A DNA stretch of 64,000 nt from Hyphomicrobiales bacterium (GTDB taxonomy: Bacteria > Pseudomonadota > Alphaproteobacteria > Rhizobiales > Rhizobiaceae). Each line of letters starts with the position of its first letter. Position 1 is the first letter of the stretch. The notes beneath the pieces were generated by a model. It made no database searches. It had not been told where the DNA came from and saw nothing but the letters and a program-made list of their open reading frames with translations. A program made the translations under genes and the position numbers. The DNA is taken from NCBI GenBank assembly GCA_900472295.1, contig UCIA01000021.1:123097-187096 (forward strand), read 5' to 3'. Positions 46,861 to 56,208 of the stretch are shown here, piece by piece.

Positions 46861-49098
46861 TCACCCCTTCTGCGCCGTCCCATCCAGATACTGCGTCAGC
46901 GCACAAACCAGGTGATAAAAAATGCTCGCCGGCACATCGTTCGCCAGCGAGCGGCCGCGTTCGTCGATGCGGTCGATCCACAGGCCGAGCGGCGCCGGGT
47001 CGATGTGCCAGCGGAACAGCCGGCCGACACGCGCCTCGATCTCCGGTTTCAGGTCGGGACCACCCGAACCATCAAGCGCAATCGCCGCCTTGATTGCTTC
47101 GGCCTGCGGCCAGCTACGCGACACGAGATCGAGCGGCAGGCCCTGCCGTGAGACGGCGCCGTAGGCAAGGCCGGTGGCGCGGTTGAGGCCATTGGCGATG
47201 GCCGAGGCATAGAGCTTGCGGGCAAAATTGCTCAACTCGCTCTGGCCGCTGCGGGCGGCGAAATCGGTGAGCAGCGAGGCCCATTCAAAATGGTGGCCGG
47301 GCTCGGTCCATGTGCCCTTCTCGCCGGCAGCCGGTTTCCAGGCGGCGTCGAAGTACTCGCCGAGCGTCCAGCTCTCGGCATCGAAGAAATGGCTGCGGAA
47401 GAGGTCGATGATGCGCGCCGCGCGGCGCAGATAGGTGCGGTCGCCCGTCGCCTCGTACCACGCTAAGAAGGCTTCGAGCAGATGCATATGCGGGTTGGAG
47501 CGCCGTTCGCCCTCGCCATCGGATGTCTCAAGGAAGCCAGTCATGCGGCTGTCCTCGAGATGTGCGTCGAGGAAGGAGAAGGTTTCTTCGCCCAGCCGCA
47601 ACGCATCCGGGTTTCCGCACATATGCGCATGCGCCAGCGCGAGCAGCACGCAGGAGTGGTCGTAGGCGTCCTCGGTGGCGTCGGCGACGGAGCCGTCGAC
47701 ATTCAGCGTGCGCACCCAGCCACCTCTGTCGGTGCGGCCTTTGCCGGCTATGAAGGCGATGCCATGGGCGATCAGCCGGTCCGCCGGGCCGTTCCAGCCG
47801 CGCGCCTTGGCCACCGCAAAGGCATAGACTTGCCGCGCTGTGGTGCGCATGCGCTTGGGCTTCATCAGCGCCTCGCCGTCGAAGCCGAGCGCCTCGTGAA
47901 AACCGCCATGGCGCTCGTCGACGCCCGCGGTCGACCACAGCGGCAAGGTCTCCTCGAACAGCCAGTGGTGTACGCGCCGCCGCCAGGCGCCGCTCTCGAT
48001 GACGCGGTCATGCGCGGGGGTGAACCTGGTTTCCAGCCGTCCCGATTTCTCGAGCTGCTCGACGATCTTCTTGACGTGCTGGCTGTGGCTGACCGGGGCG
48101 ACAAAGGTGGCGTCCGCGGTCGAGACGATGGCGACGTCCTTCATGCCGATCGCCGACAACAGCCGGCCGTCGCTTCTGATGTAGGAGTTCTCGCAATCGA
48201 TGGCGACGACATCGCCGACAAGCACATTGCCCTTGGCGTCGGCGGGGCCGACATCGAGCAACGACTGCCAGGAGCCGAGATCGTTCCAGCGGAAGCCGGC
48301 CGGCACCATGGCGATGTCGTTCGCCCGCTCCATGATGGCGTAGTCGATCGAGTTCGACGGAATGGCGGCGTAGAGATCGAGCGGCATATAGAGGCCGGAC
48401 AGATCCGATGTCGCCGCCTTGTAGGCGGCCTCTGTGGCTTGCCAGATGTCCGGCTGGAACGCCGCGAAGGCATCGCGCATAGCGCCGGCGCGAAACAGGA
48501 AGATGCCGGTGTTCCAGTAGAAGGTACCGGCCTTGAGATAGCTCTGCGCGGTGGCGAGATCGGGCTTTTCGACGAAGCGCGACACGTCGAAGACCCCGCC
48601 GCTTTCGGCCGCGACTTCGATATAGCCATAGCCGGTCTCGGGCTGCGTCGGCTTGATGCCGAACACCACGAGACGGCCGGCCAGGGCTGCCTCGCTGCCC
48701 GCCTCGACGCTCTGCCAGAACTGCTCGGGTGTCGCGATCTCATGATCCGACGGCACCACCAGCACCAGGCTGTCGCCGAATTCGGAGAGCGTGCGCAATG
48801 CTGCCAGCGCCACGGCGGCGGCGGTGTTGCGCCCCGCCGGCTCGAACAGCGGGCCGCCGCCTGAGAGGTCGAGACCGGCAAGGTCGGCACGGACGCGCTC
48901 GGCATGGCGCTCGGCGGCGATCAGGAAGATCGGCGTTTCACCCTCCGGCCGCGCCGTCAGCCGGCGCAAGGTCTTGGCCAGCATCGAGCCGTCGCCGGAA
49001 AAATCGTGAAACTGCTTTGGGTTGTCCTCGCGCGACAGCGGCCAGAGCCGCGAGCCGACGCCGCCGCTCATGACAAAACTGACGATACGTTCGGTCAT
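46861..49098 (-). CDS. Fusion: mannose-1-phosphate guanylyltransferase + AGE-type epimerase/mannose-6-phosphate isomerase
   Basis: A 745-aa two-part protein. Residues 1-350 are a GDP-mannose pyrophosphorylase: signature GGVGSRLWPLSREDNPKQF at the N-terminus, sugar-binding FVEKP, and GFRWNDLGSW. The usual left-handed helix isomerase domain is replaced by an N-acylglucosamine 2-epimerase (AGE) domain (about 370-745) with hallmark NPHMHLLEAFLAWYE and EPGHHFEWASLL. AGE domains act in rhizobia as mannose-6-phosphate isomerases. The fusion could therefore make mannose-6-phosphate from fructose-6-phosphate and also GDP-mannose from mannose-1-phosphate. The phosphomannomutase gene 11 bp upstream supplies the middle step. 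Confidence 0.9.
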   Translation of the reverse strand: MTERIVSFVMSGGVGSRLWPLSREDNPKQFHDFSGDGSMLAKTLRRLTARPEGETPIFLIAAERHAERVRADLAGLDLSGGGPLFEPAGRNTAAAVALAALRTLSEFGDSLVLVVPSDHEIATPEQFWQSVEAGSEAALAGRLVVFGIKPTQPETGYGYIEVAAESGGVFDVSRFVEKPDLATAQSYLKAGTFYWNTGIFLFRAGAMRDAFAAFQPDIWQATEAAYKAATSDLSGLYMPLDLYAAIPSNSIDYAIMERANDIAMVPAGFRWNDLGSWQSLLDVGPADAKGNVLVGDVVAIDCENSYIRSDGRLLSAIGMKDVAIVSTADATFVAPVSHSQHVKKIVEQLEKSGRLETRFTPAHDRVIESGAWRRRVHHWLFEETLPLWSTAGVDERHGGFHEALGFDGEALMKPKRMRTTARQVYAFAVAKARGWNGPADRLIAHGIAFIAGKGRTDRGGWVRTLNVDGSVADATEDAYDHSCVLLALAHAHMCGNPDALRLGEETFSFLDAHLEDSRMTGFLETSDGEGERRSNPHMHLLEAFLAWYEATGDRTYLRRAARIIDLFRSHFFDAESWTLGEYFDAAWKPAAGEKGTWTEPGHHFEWASLLTDFAARSGQSELSNFARKLYASAIANGLNRATGLAYGAVSRQGLPLDLVSRSWPQAEAIKAAIALDGSGGPDLKPEIEARVGRLFRWHIDPAPLGLWIDRIDERGRSLANDVPASIFYHLVCALTQYLDGTAQKG

Positions 49099-49109
49099 GA
49101 AAGGTCCAA

Positions 49110-50630
49110 TCAGAAAGTCTGGTTGTAGGCGCCGACATCCGGGCTGCGGCGCAACACGGCGTCGACCGCCTCGAACATCTGCTGGCGGCGGTCGGACGAT
49201 ACCGGGCTTTCGACAACCACGACAAGCTCCGGCTTGTTCGACGATGCCCGCACCAGGCCCCAGGTGCCATCCTCGGCCACGACGCGCACGCCGTTGACGG
49301 TGATGAGGTCGGCGATTTTCTGGCCGGCAAAAGTAGCGCCTTCCTGCTTCATAGCCTGGAAGTCGGCGACGACCCGCTCGACCACGCCATACTTCACCTC
49401 GTCGGCGCAGTGCGGCGACATGGTCGGCGTGCCGTAGGTCAGCGGCAGCGCACGATAGAGATCGGCCATCGAGCTTTTAGGATTGCGGTCGAGCATCTCG
49501 CAAATGGCTATTGCCGTGATGAGGCCGTCATCATAGCCGCGGCCGATCGGCGGGTTGAAGAAGAAATGGCCTGACTTTTCGAAGCCGGCGACGGCGCCAA
49601 GCTCGGCGACGCGGCGCTTGATGTAGGAATGGCCGGTCTTCCAGTAGTCTGTCGTCGCGCCATTGGCGCGCAACACGCTGTCGGTGTTGAACAGGCCGGT
49701 CGACTTGACGTCGACGACGAAGGTCGAGCCGGGATGTTGGCTGGAAATGTCCCGAGCAAGCATGACGCCGACCTTGTCGGCAAAAATCTCGTTGCCCTGA
49801 TTGTCGACGACGCCGCAACGGTCGCCGTCGCCATCGAAGCCGAGCCCGACATCGGCGCCGGTCTCCAGCACCTTGTCGCGGATGGCATGCAGCATCTGCA
49901 TGTCTTCCGGGTTCGGGTTGTAGCGCGGAAAGGTGTGGTCTAGCTCGACGTCGAGCGGGATCACCTCGCAGCCGATGCGCTCCAGCGCCTGTGGCGCGAA
50001 GGCGCCGGCGGTGCCGTTGCCGCAAGCGGCCACAACCCTGAGCTTGCGCGCGATGCGCTTGTTGCCGACCAGATCGTCGAGATAGGTCTCGCGAAAGCCG
50101 GAGACGAATTCATAGGAGCCGCCGCCGGCAAGATCGAAGTCGCCTGACAGCACGATCTGTTTCAGCGCGCTCATTTCCTCCGGTCCGAAGGTCAGCGGCC
50201 GCGCCGCACCCATCTTGACCCCGGTCCAGCCATTTTCGTTGTGCGACGCCGTGACCATGGCAACGGATGGCGCGTCGAGTGCGAACTGCGCGAAGTAAGC
50301 CATTGGCGACAGCGCCAGGCCAATATCTTTCACCCTCGCCCCTGCGGCCATCAGGCCAGACACCAAAGCGAGCTTGATGCCGAGCGAATAGGAACGGAAA
50401 TCATGGCCGGAGACGATGTCAGGTCCGGCGCCAAGACGGCGAATCAATGTGCCCAGCCCCATGCCGAGCGCCTGGACGCCGATCAGGTTCAGCTCCGGCG
50501 GTTGCGCGGAGCCGGCATGACCGAACCACCAGCGCGCATCATATTCGCGAAAGCCGGACGCCTTGATCAGCGCTTCGGTTTCGAATTCGAAGCTGTTGGG
50601 CCGGGCGTCGCCTACGATTTTTGGGGGCAA
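49110..50630 (-). CDS. noeK: Phosphomannomutase/phosphoglucomutase (NoeK-like)
   Basis: A 506-aa alpha-D-phosphohexomutase. The phosphoserine is in VTASHNENGWTG, the metal loop is GFDGDGDRCG, and the sugar loop is GFEKSGHFFF. It interconverts mannose-6-phosphate and mannose-1-phosphate. The start is TTG 50630 with a GGAG element 10 nt upstream; a shorter start is possible. Together with the fused gene 11 bp downstream it completes the GDP-mannose route, feeding exopolysaccharide, lipopolysaccharide or fucosylated Nod factor. The symbol follows the rhizobial naming and is an assignment by family. Confidence 0.85.
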   Translation of the reverse strand: MPPKIVGDARPNSFEFETEALIKASGFREYDARWWFGHAGSAQPPELNLIGVQALGMGLGTLIRRLGAGPDIVSGHDFRSYSLGIKLALVSGLMAAGARVKDIGLALSPMAYFAQFALDAPSVAMVTASHNENGWTGVKMGAARPLTFGPEEMSALKQIVLSGDFDLAGGGSYEFVSGFRETYLDDLVGNKRIARKLRVVAACGNGTAGAFAPQALERIGCEVIPLDVELDHTFPRYNPNPEDMQMLHAIRDKVLETGADVGLGFDGDGDRCGVVDNQGNEIFADKVGVMLARDISSQHPGSTFVVDVKSTGLFNTDSVLRANGATTDYWKTGHSYIKRRVAELGAVAGFEKSGHFFFNPPIGRGYDDGLITAIAICEMLDRNPKSSMADLYRALPLTYGTPTMSPHCADEVKYGVVERVVADFQAMKQEGATFAGQKIADLITVNGVRVVAEDGTWGLVRASSNKPELVVVVESPVSSDRRQQMFEAVDAVLRRSPDVGAYNQTF

Positions 50631-50786
50631 GGCAGCAGAGCTCCAGATAGCGAGAATAGGATTTATCGAGGCTGCGACTTAGCACATAAGGCTTTAAGCC
50701 GGGTTTATCCCGCGGAGGAAATCCAAGCTTTGCGGCAATGCGCGACGAAAGCCAACGAAATGCGACAGAAGCGCTGCCATTGCCGC

Positions 50787-50815
50787 TTGCAGGAACGAAG
50801 TACGGCGGCTATAAG
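50787..50815 (+). promoter_or_regulatory. Promoter of tRNA-Pro
   Basis: TTGCAG (50787-50792) and TATAAG (50810-50815) are separated by exactly 17 bp and end 15 bp before the mature tRNA start. The position and spacing suit a strong sigma70-type promoter. Confidence 0.7.
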
Positions 50816-50830
50816 CCCGCGGTCTGGTCA

Positions 50831-50907
50831 CGGAGTGTAGCGCAGCCTGGTAGCGCACCTCGTTCGGGACGAGGGGGTCGCAGGTTCAAATCCTGCCACT
50901 CCGACCA
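50831..50907 (+). tRNA. tRNA-Pro (anticodon CGG)
   Basis: A 77-nt cloverleaf with encoded CCA. Acceptor CGGAGTG pairs with CACTCCG; anticodon stem CCTCG / CGAGG with loop TTCGGGA gives anticodon CGG, reading CCG proline codons; T arm GCAGG TTCAAAT CCTGC. The 36 nt from the D loop through the anticodon arm (50847-50882) recur exactly at 51724-51759. Confidence 0.96.
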
Positions 50908-50912
50908 GAAAA

Positions 50913-50934
50913 AACAGACACTTAGGTGTCCGTT
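50913..50934 (+). terminator. Terminator-like hairpin after tRNA-Pro
   Basis: An imperfect 22-nt hairpin around GACAC-TTAG-GTGTC (50917-50930), flanked by AAC/GTT arms. It corresponds base for base to the perfect hairpin at 51783-51804, with one compensating pair change (G-C here, A-T there). Confidence 0.6.
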
Positions 50935-50987
50935 GCTCCCGAGACCCCCGTTTGCATACAGGCACAAGGGTATCTGAGCGTAGCGCC

Positions 50988-51356
50988 TCAGTCGTCGTCG
51001 CCATAGCTCCCGGGGAGATGGCGTTCGAGTTCCATCACGTCGTGAAGAACGCGGCCAACGCCGATCACGTCAATGGCCGCGCGGTAGAGCAGCAGATGGC
51101 GCGGTCGTCGGACGATGCCTTGATCGGTCCTGGCACGATCGCGACTGTGCCTCAGATGAAAGCTACGGACATTGTTACCAAGTTCGGTGCGAGTGATGCT
51201 GCCTGGTCGCAGTGGATCGGCTGCGATGTCACGTAGCGCAGTGGCCAGCAATCGCTCGTAGCGGACACGTGCGTCCTCACCGAAATTAGCTTGGGTGTAA
51301 GCCAGCAATTCAATGATGTCTTCTTCGGCGGAGGCGGAAAGCCGATAGATCGCCAC
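50988..51356 (-). CDS. ParE/RelE superfamily toxin
   Basis: A 122-aa toxin-like protein of the ParE/RelE fold. N-terminal [23 protein letters not shown] is the typical helix of ParE proteins; the C-terminal part ([28 protein letters not shown]) has the expected strand and tail. ParE toxins poison DNA gyrase; RelE toxins cut mRNA on ribosomes; the helix pattern favours ParE. The gene lies 4 bp after the antitoxin stop. The whole pair sits between a complete and a decayed copy of tRNA-Pro, suggesting acquisition with that segment. Confidence 0.88.
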   Translation of the reverse strand: MAIYRLSASAEEDIIELLAYTQANFGEDARVRYERLLATALRDIAADPLRPGSITRTELGNNVRSFHLRHSRDRARTDQGIVRRPRHLLLYRAAIDVIGVGRVLHDVMELERHLPGSYGDDD

Positions 51357-51360
51357 AGCC

Positions 51361-51648
51361 TTACTGACCGGCGTTTCTTGTGCTTGCCACCCGCCCCAAG
51401 CCGCTCATGATATTGTCTAGCTGATCGTCGCTCACGTCCCGAAACCGGCCTTCTTCGATGTCTCGAAATCCGATCCTGGCAGCTTCTGAGAGCGCGACAA
51501 GGCGCGCCTCCTCGCGCGCTTCCCGCTGTTCAACCAAACGCAGGCCATCGCGCAGGACCTCGCTAGCGTTCTGGTAGCGGCCAGTTTTCACCAACCCCTC
51601 GATCACCTCTTCGTGGTGTTCTGTCAGGACGACGTTACGTGTGGGCAT
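51361..51648 (-). CDS. ParD-type antitoxin
   Basis: A 95-aa ParD family antitoxin. The N-terminal ribbon-helix-helix is NVVLTEHHEEVIEGLVKTGRYQNASEVLRDGLRLVEQRE, a near-perfect family consensus (51640 to 51522). The C-terminal acidic helix binds the toxin. ATG 51648 is preceded by an AAGGAG ribosome-binding site. It should repress its own promoter; a perfect palindrome (51683-51701) 35 bp upstream is a good operator candidate. Stop and toxin start are 4 bp apart, so the two are co-translated. Confidence 0.9.
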   Translation of the reverse strand: MPTRNVVLTEHHEEVIEGLVKTGRYQNASEVLRDGLRLVEQREAREEARLVALSEAARIGFRDIEEGRFRDVSDDQLDNIMSGLGRVASTRNAGQ

Positions 51649-51682
51649 CGGACTCTCCTTCGCTGCTGCGAAGCATATAGAC

Positions 51683-51701
51683 AATGGCATATTATGCCAT
51701 T
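51683..51701. promoter_or_regulatory. Palindromic operator candidate for parDE
   Basis: AATGGCATA-T-TATGCCATT is a perfect 9-1-9 palindrome, 35 bp upstream of the ParD start. It contains a CATAAT -10-like hexamer on the minus strand, so binding would block transcription. Confidence 0.65.
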
Positions 51702-51723
51702 TGGCAATTCCAGGCGCAATTGT

Positions 51724-51779
51724 CTGGTAGCGCACCTCGTTCGGGACGAGGGGGTCGCACGTTCGATCCTGCCCACTCA
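51724..51779 (+). pseudogene. Truncated tRNA-Pro copy
   Basis: The first 36 nt match the true tRNA-Pro (50847-50882) exactly, from the D loop through the anticodon arm. The T arm is altered (GCACGTTCGATCCTGCC), the acceptor strand is incomplete, and the 5' acceptor half is absent, so no cloverleaf can form. It marks the distal end of the duplicated segment around parDE. Confidence 0.85.
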
Positions 51780-51781
51780 GA

Positions 51782-51805
51782 AAACAAACACCTAGGTGTT
51801 TGTTT
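51782..51805 (+). terminator. Perfect 24-nt palindromic terminator, second copy
   Basis: AAACAAACACCT (51782-51793) pairs perfectly with the following 12 nt, ending in GTTTC. It is the duplicated counterpart of the tRNA-Pro terminator at 50913-50934. Confidence 0.7.
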
Positions 51806-51953
51806 CTCCCGACACCCCGCAGAACAGCTTGCAGGCAAACCGGCCGCATCGGCGTCCGGTATCGATAAGGCGTTTTGACGAGACAATCATCCGCGCTACC
51901 TCGATAATAGGAACTACCGCCGAAACAGCGGCCCGGAGTGAGGTTTGCGGAAG

Positions 51954-52298
51954 ATGACGTTGTTGATTTCGAACGCAGGCCGGCTGTCAGCGCTGCTCGC
52001 TCTGTCCCTGGCTGCAGGCTGCTCGTCGCTGGGCGGCACGGTCAGCCCGGCGAAATACGACAGCATGACATGCGCCGAGCTCAACACCGCCGTGGGCGCG
52101 ATCTCGCGCGAAATATCACAGACCGCCATCACCCGCGGCAAGGTCACCAACACCAGCGTGCCGAACTGGCTGCTGGGTGGCTCGCGGGTGAAGAGCGCAG
52201 TGGCCAACCGCGAAACCGCCAGGATCGAAAAGCTGAAGGAGCGGCAAGAGGCCATTGTCGCTACAAGAGCCAGCCGATGCGCCAGGTCAGCGGGCTGA
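51954..52298 (+). CDS. Putative small lipoprotein
   Basis: A 114-aa protein with a lipoprotein signal: hydrophobic LSALLALSLAAGC with lipobox LAAGC at about residue 24, followed by SSLGG. The mature part has two Cys and a helical C-terminus (ANRETARIEKLKERQEAIVAT). No domain recognised. ATG 51954 is preferred over TTG 51945. It is likely anchored to the outer or inner membrane. The gene is co-directional with the tRNA segment, convergent with the ABC transporter, and not obviously part of either. Confidence 0.7.
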   Translation: MTLLISNAGRLSALLALSLAAGCSSLGGTVSPAKYDSMTCAELNTAVGAISREISQTAITRGKVTNTSVPNWLLGGSRVKSAVANRETARIEKLKERQEAIVATRASRCARSAG

Positions 52299-52340
52299 GC
52301 GAACTGGCCCTGCCCCGACTACCTGCTGAACGTCACGCCC

Positions 52341-53960
<1,620 letters not shown>

Positions 53961-53974
53961 CGCAGCGGTCCTTT

Positions 53975-55102
53975 TTAGCGATCCCTGGGATCGAGCGCGT
54001 CGCGCAGGCCGTCGCCGACGAAATTCAGCGCAAACAGCGTCGAGACGAGGAAGAAGGCCGGGAACAAAAGCAGCCAGTTGGCGGTGCCAATGTTCTTGGC
54101 GCCGACAGAGATCAGCACGCCCCAGCTGGTCATCGGCTCCTGCACGCCAAGGCCGAGGAAGGACAGGAAGCTCTCCAGGATGATGACCTGCGGCACCAGC
54201 AGCGTCATATAGATCACCACCGGTCCGAGCAGGTTGGGAATGACATGGCGCAGCAGGATGCCGCGCTGGCCGACGCCCATGGCTTCGGCCGCCTGGACAT
54301 ATTCCTGGCGGCGGATCGACAGCGCCTGGCCGCGCACGATGCGCGCCATGTCGAGCCACAGCACCGCCCCCACCGCTAAAAACATCAGCACGAAGTTGCG
54401 GCCGAAAAACACCACCAGCATGATGACGAAGAAGATGAAGGGCAAGGAATAGAGCACGTCGACGATGCGCATCATCACCTCGTCGATCTTGCCGCCGGAA
54501 AAGCCGGCCGCCGCCCCGTAGAGCACGCCTATGACCACAGCGACCACACCGGCAAGCAGGCCGATGGCCAGCGAAATGCGGCCCGCCATCAGCGTGCGCG
54601 ACAACAGATCGCGACCGGTGTTGTCGGTGCCGAACAGGAAATATTGCTGTTTGACGGAGGTGGTCATCGTCGCTTCGAGGCCGTCGGGCGACTTGCTCTC
54701 GATCCTGGTATCGTCGAAGGCATCGGAGCGGTCGAGATAGCGAATGTTTCGGTCGTCGATCGGCTTGGTCGAGGTAACCGTCACGGTGACGCGACTGCCT
54801 TCCAGTTTCCACTCCTTGATGTCGACGCGCATGCGCTTGATCGCATCGTTCAGCGCCGTCTCGATCATTTCGGGCTTCGGATAGGCTGAGAAGCTCGGCG
54901 GAGTGCGCACATAATCGGCATAGATGGTGGTGTATTGATGCGGCACGAGCCAGGGGCCGAACACGCTGATGACGCCGATGAAGGCCAGATAATAGAGGCT
55001 GAACATGGCGGCGCGGTTGGCCTTGAGGCGTGCCCAGGCGTCGCCCCAGAGCGAGCGGCCGACGATAGCCGGCGGAGCGGCGGTGGTTGCGATATTAGTC
55101 AT
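53975..55102 (-). CDS. oppC: Oligopeptide ABC transporter permease OppC
   Basis: A 375-aa inner-membrane permease. The N-terminal membrane segment (MFSLYYLAFIGVISVFGPWLV) is followed by a 90-residue periplasmic insertion with no recognised domain. The core contains FGTDNTGRDLLSR, the conserved DppC/OppC entry motif, and the EAA loop EAMGVGQRGILLRHVIPNL that contacts the ATPase. Five further membrane spans follow. It lies 9 bp downstream of oppB. The extra periplasmic loop makes it longer than the 300-aa standard and may help dock the binding protein. Confidence 0.92.
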   Translation of the reverse strand: MTNIATTAAPPAIVGRSLWGDAWARLKANRAAMFSLYYLAFIGVISVFGPWLVPHQYTTIYADYVRTPPSFSAYPKPEMIETALNDAIKRMRVDIKEWKLEGSRVTVTVTSTKPIDDRNIRYLDRSDAFDDTRIESKSPDGLEATMTTSVKQQYFLFGTDNTGRDLLSRTLMAGRISLAIGLLAGVVAVVIGVLYGAAAGFSGGKIDEVMMRIVDVLYSLPFIFFVIMLVVFFGRNFVLMFLAVGAVLWLDMARIVRGQALSIRRQEYVQAAEAMGVGQRGILLRHVIPNLLGPVVIYMTLLVPQVIILESFLSFLGLGVQEPMTSWGVLISVGAKNIGTANWLLLFPAFFLVSTLFALNFVGDGLRDALDPRDR

Positions 55103-55130
55103 AACGCACCCTCAGTCATAGCGCACCCTG
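55097..55130. repeat. 17-bp near-perfect direct repeat at oppB/oppC junction
   Basis: AGTCATAACGCACCCTC (55097-55113) is followed directly by AGTCATAGCGCACCCTG (55114-55130), 15 of 17 identical. The first copy holds the oppC start, and the second overlaps the end of oppB. It looks like a small tandem duplication that set the present gene spacing. Confidence 0.8.
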
Positions 55131-56035
55131 GGGTCGACGACCGCGTACATCACGTCGACGATCAGGTTGAAGACGATGGTGAAGAGCGCGATCACCACCA
55201 CGGTTCCCATCACCAGCGTGTAGTCGCGGTTGAGCGCGGCATCGACGAAATAGCGGCCGACACCGGGAATGGAAAAAATGGTTTCGACGATGACCGAACC
55301 GGTGAGCAGCGCCGCGGCTGCCGGCCCGGTGAAGGAGACGATCGGCAGGATGGCGCCGCGCAACGCATGCTTGACCACCACCGACCAGTCCGACAGGCCG
55401 AGCGCACGCGCCGTTCGGATATGATGCGATCGCAAGCTCTCGATCATCGAACCGCGCATCAGGCGGGCGACGATGGCGATCTGCGGCAGAGCCAGCGTCA
55501 GGATCGGGCCGATCTTGTTGATCAGTGCGCCGTCACCCCAGCCGCCGATCGGCAGCAGCTTCCACGTCAGCCCGAACAGCAACTGGATCACCGGGGCGAT
55601 GACGAAGGTGGGGATGGTGCTGCCGGCGGTCGCCAGCGCAATCACCGTATAGTCGCCAAGCTTGTTCTGGTTGAGCGCGGCAATGGTGCCGAGCACCGAA
55701 CCCAGCAGCAGCGCCAGGATCAGCGCGGAGGCGCCGAGCTGGATTGAAATCGGCAAGCCCTTGGCGAAGAGTTCGGTGACGGTGAAGTCAGGCAAATTGT
55801 AGCTCGGCCCGAAATTGCCGCGCAGAAGATTGCCGAGATAGTGGACATATTGCAGCCAGAGCGGATCGTCGAGGCCGAACTGGGCTTCTAGATTGGCCCT
55901 GATCTCGGGGCTCAAGCCCCGCTCCTGATTGAAAGGACCGCCTGGCGCGACGCGTATCAGGAAGAACGCCATGGTCACGATGACGAAAAGCGTCGGAATG
56001 GCGGTCAGAAGCCGCCGTAGGATATATCGCAGCAT
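55112..56035 (-). CDS. oppB: Oligopeptide ABC transporter permease OppB
   Basis: A 307-aa permease with about six membrane spans. N-terminal LRYILRRLLTAIPTLFVIVTMAFFLIR and GGPFNQERGLSPEIRANLEAQFGLDDPLW are conserved in OppB/DppB. The EAA loop is RTARALGLSDWSVVVKHALRGAILPI, and the end is DPRVRYD. It pairs with OppC to form the channel. A 173-bp gap with a palindromic element separates it from the oppA stop. Confidence 0.94.
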   Translation of the reverse strand: MLRYILRRLLTAIPTLFVIVTMAFFLIRVAPGGPFNQERGLSPEIRANLEAQFGLDDPLWLQYVHYLGNLLRGNFGPSYNLPDFTVTELFAKGLPISIQLGASALILALLLGSVLGTIAALNQNKLGDYTVIALATAGSTIPTFVIAPVIQLLFGLTWKLLPIGGWGDGALINKIGPILTLALPQIAIVARLMRGSMIESLRSHHIRTARALGLSDWSVVVKHALRGAILPIVSFTGPAAAALLTGSVIVETIFSIPGVGRYFVDAALNRDYTLVMGTVVVIALFTIVFNLIVDVMYAVVDPRVRYD

Positions 56036-56119
56036 CAGCGCCTCGCTTGGGCCAGAGCGATACGCGTCCCTGCGGACGTGTAGTCACGCTCCGGCGCTCC
56101 AATCTTCGCACCGGGCTTG

Positions 56120-56143
56120 CCGAAAATCGACCACGACTTTCGG
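56120..56143. repeat. Palindromic intergenic hairpin between oppA and oppB
   Basis: CCGAAAATCG / CGACTTTCGG pairs 9 of 10 with a 4-nt loop, similar in core to the element at 39067-39090. A second imperfect hairpin lies at about 56060-56080. It sits just after oppA, where mRNA hairpins often stabilise the binding-protein message. Confidence 0.5.
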
Positions 56144-56208
56144 ACCGATGCGATGACCGACCGGCCCGCCGCGCCCGATTGGGCACGGCGGTCCAGTCAA
56201 GGATGATT

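Noticed and set aside
47482..48864. A 460-codon plus-strand frame opposite the guanylyltransferase fusion
   Set aside because: No recognisable domain; mirrors the codon pattern of the real gene on the other strand.
51724..51779. A second functional tRNA-Pro
   Set aside because: The 5' acceptor half is missing and the T arm no longer pairs, so it cannot fold as a tRNA.
50831..51805. Integrative element with its own integrase in the tRNA-Pro duplication
   Set aside because: Only parDE lies between the copies; no integrase, excisionase or transposase frame was found.
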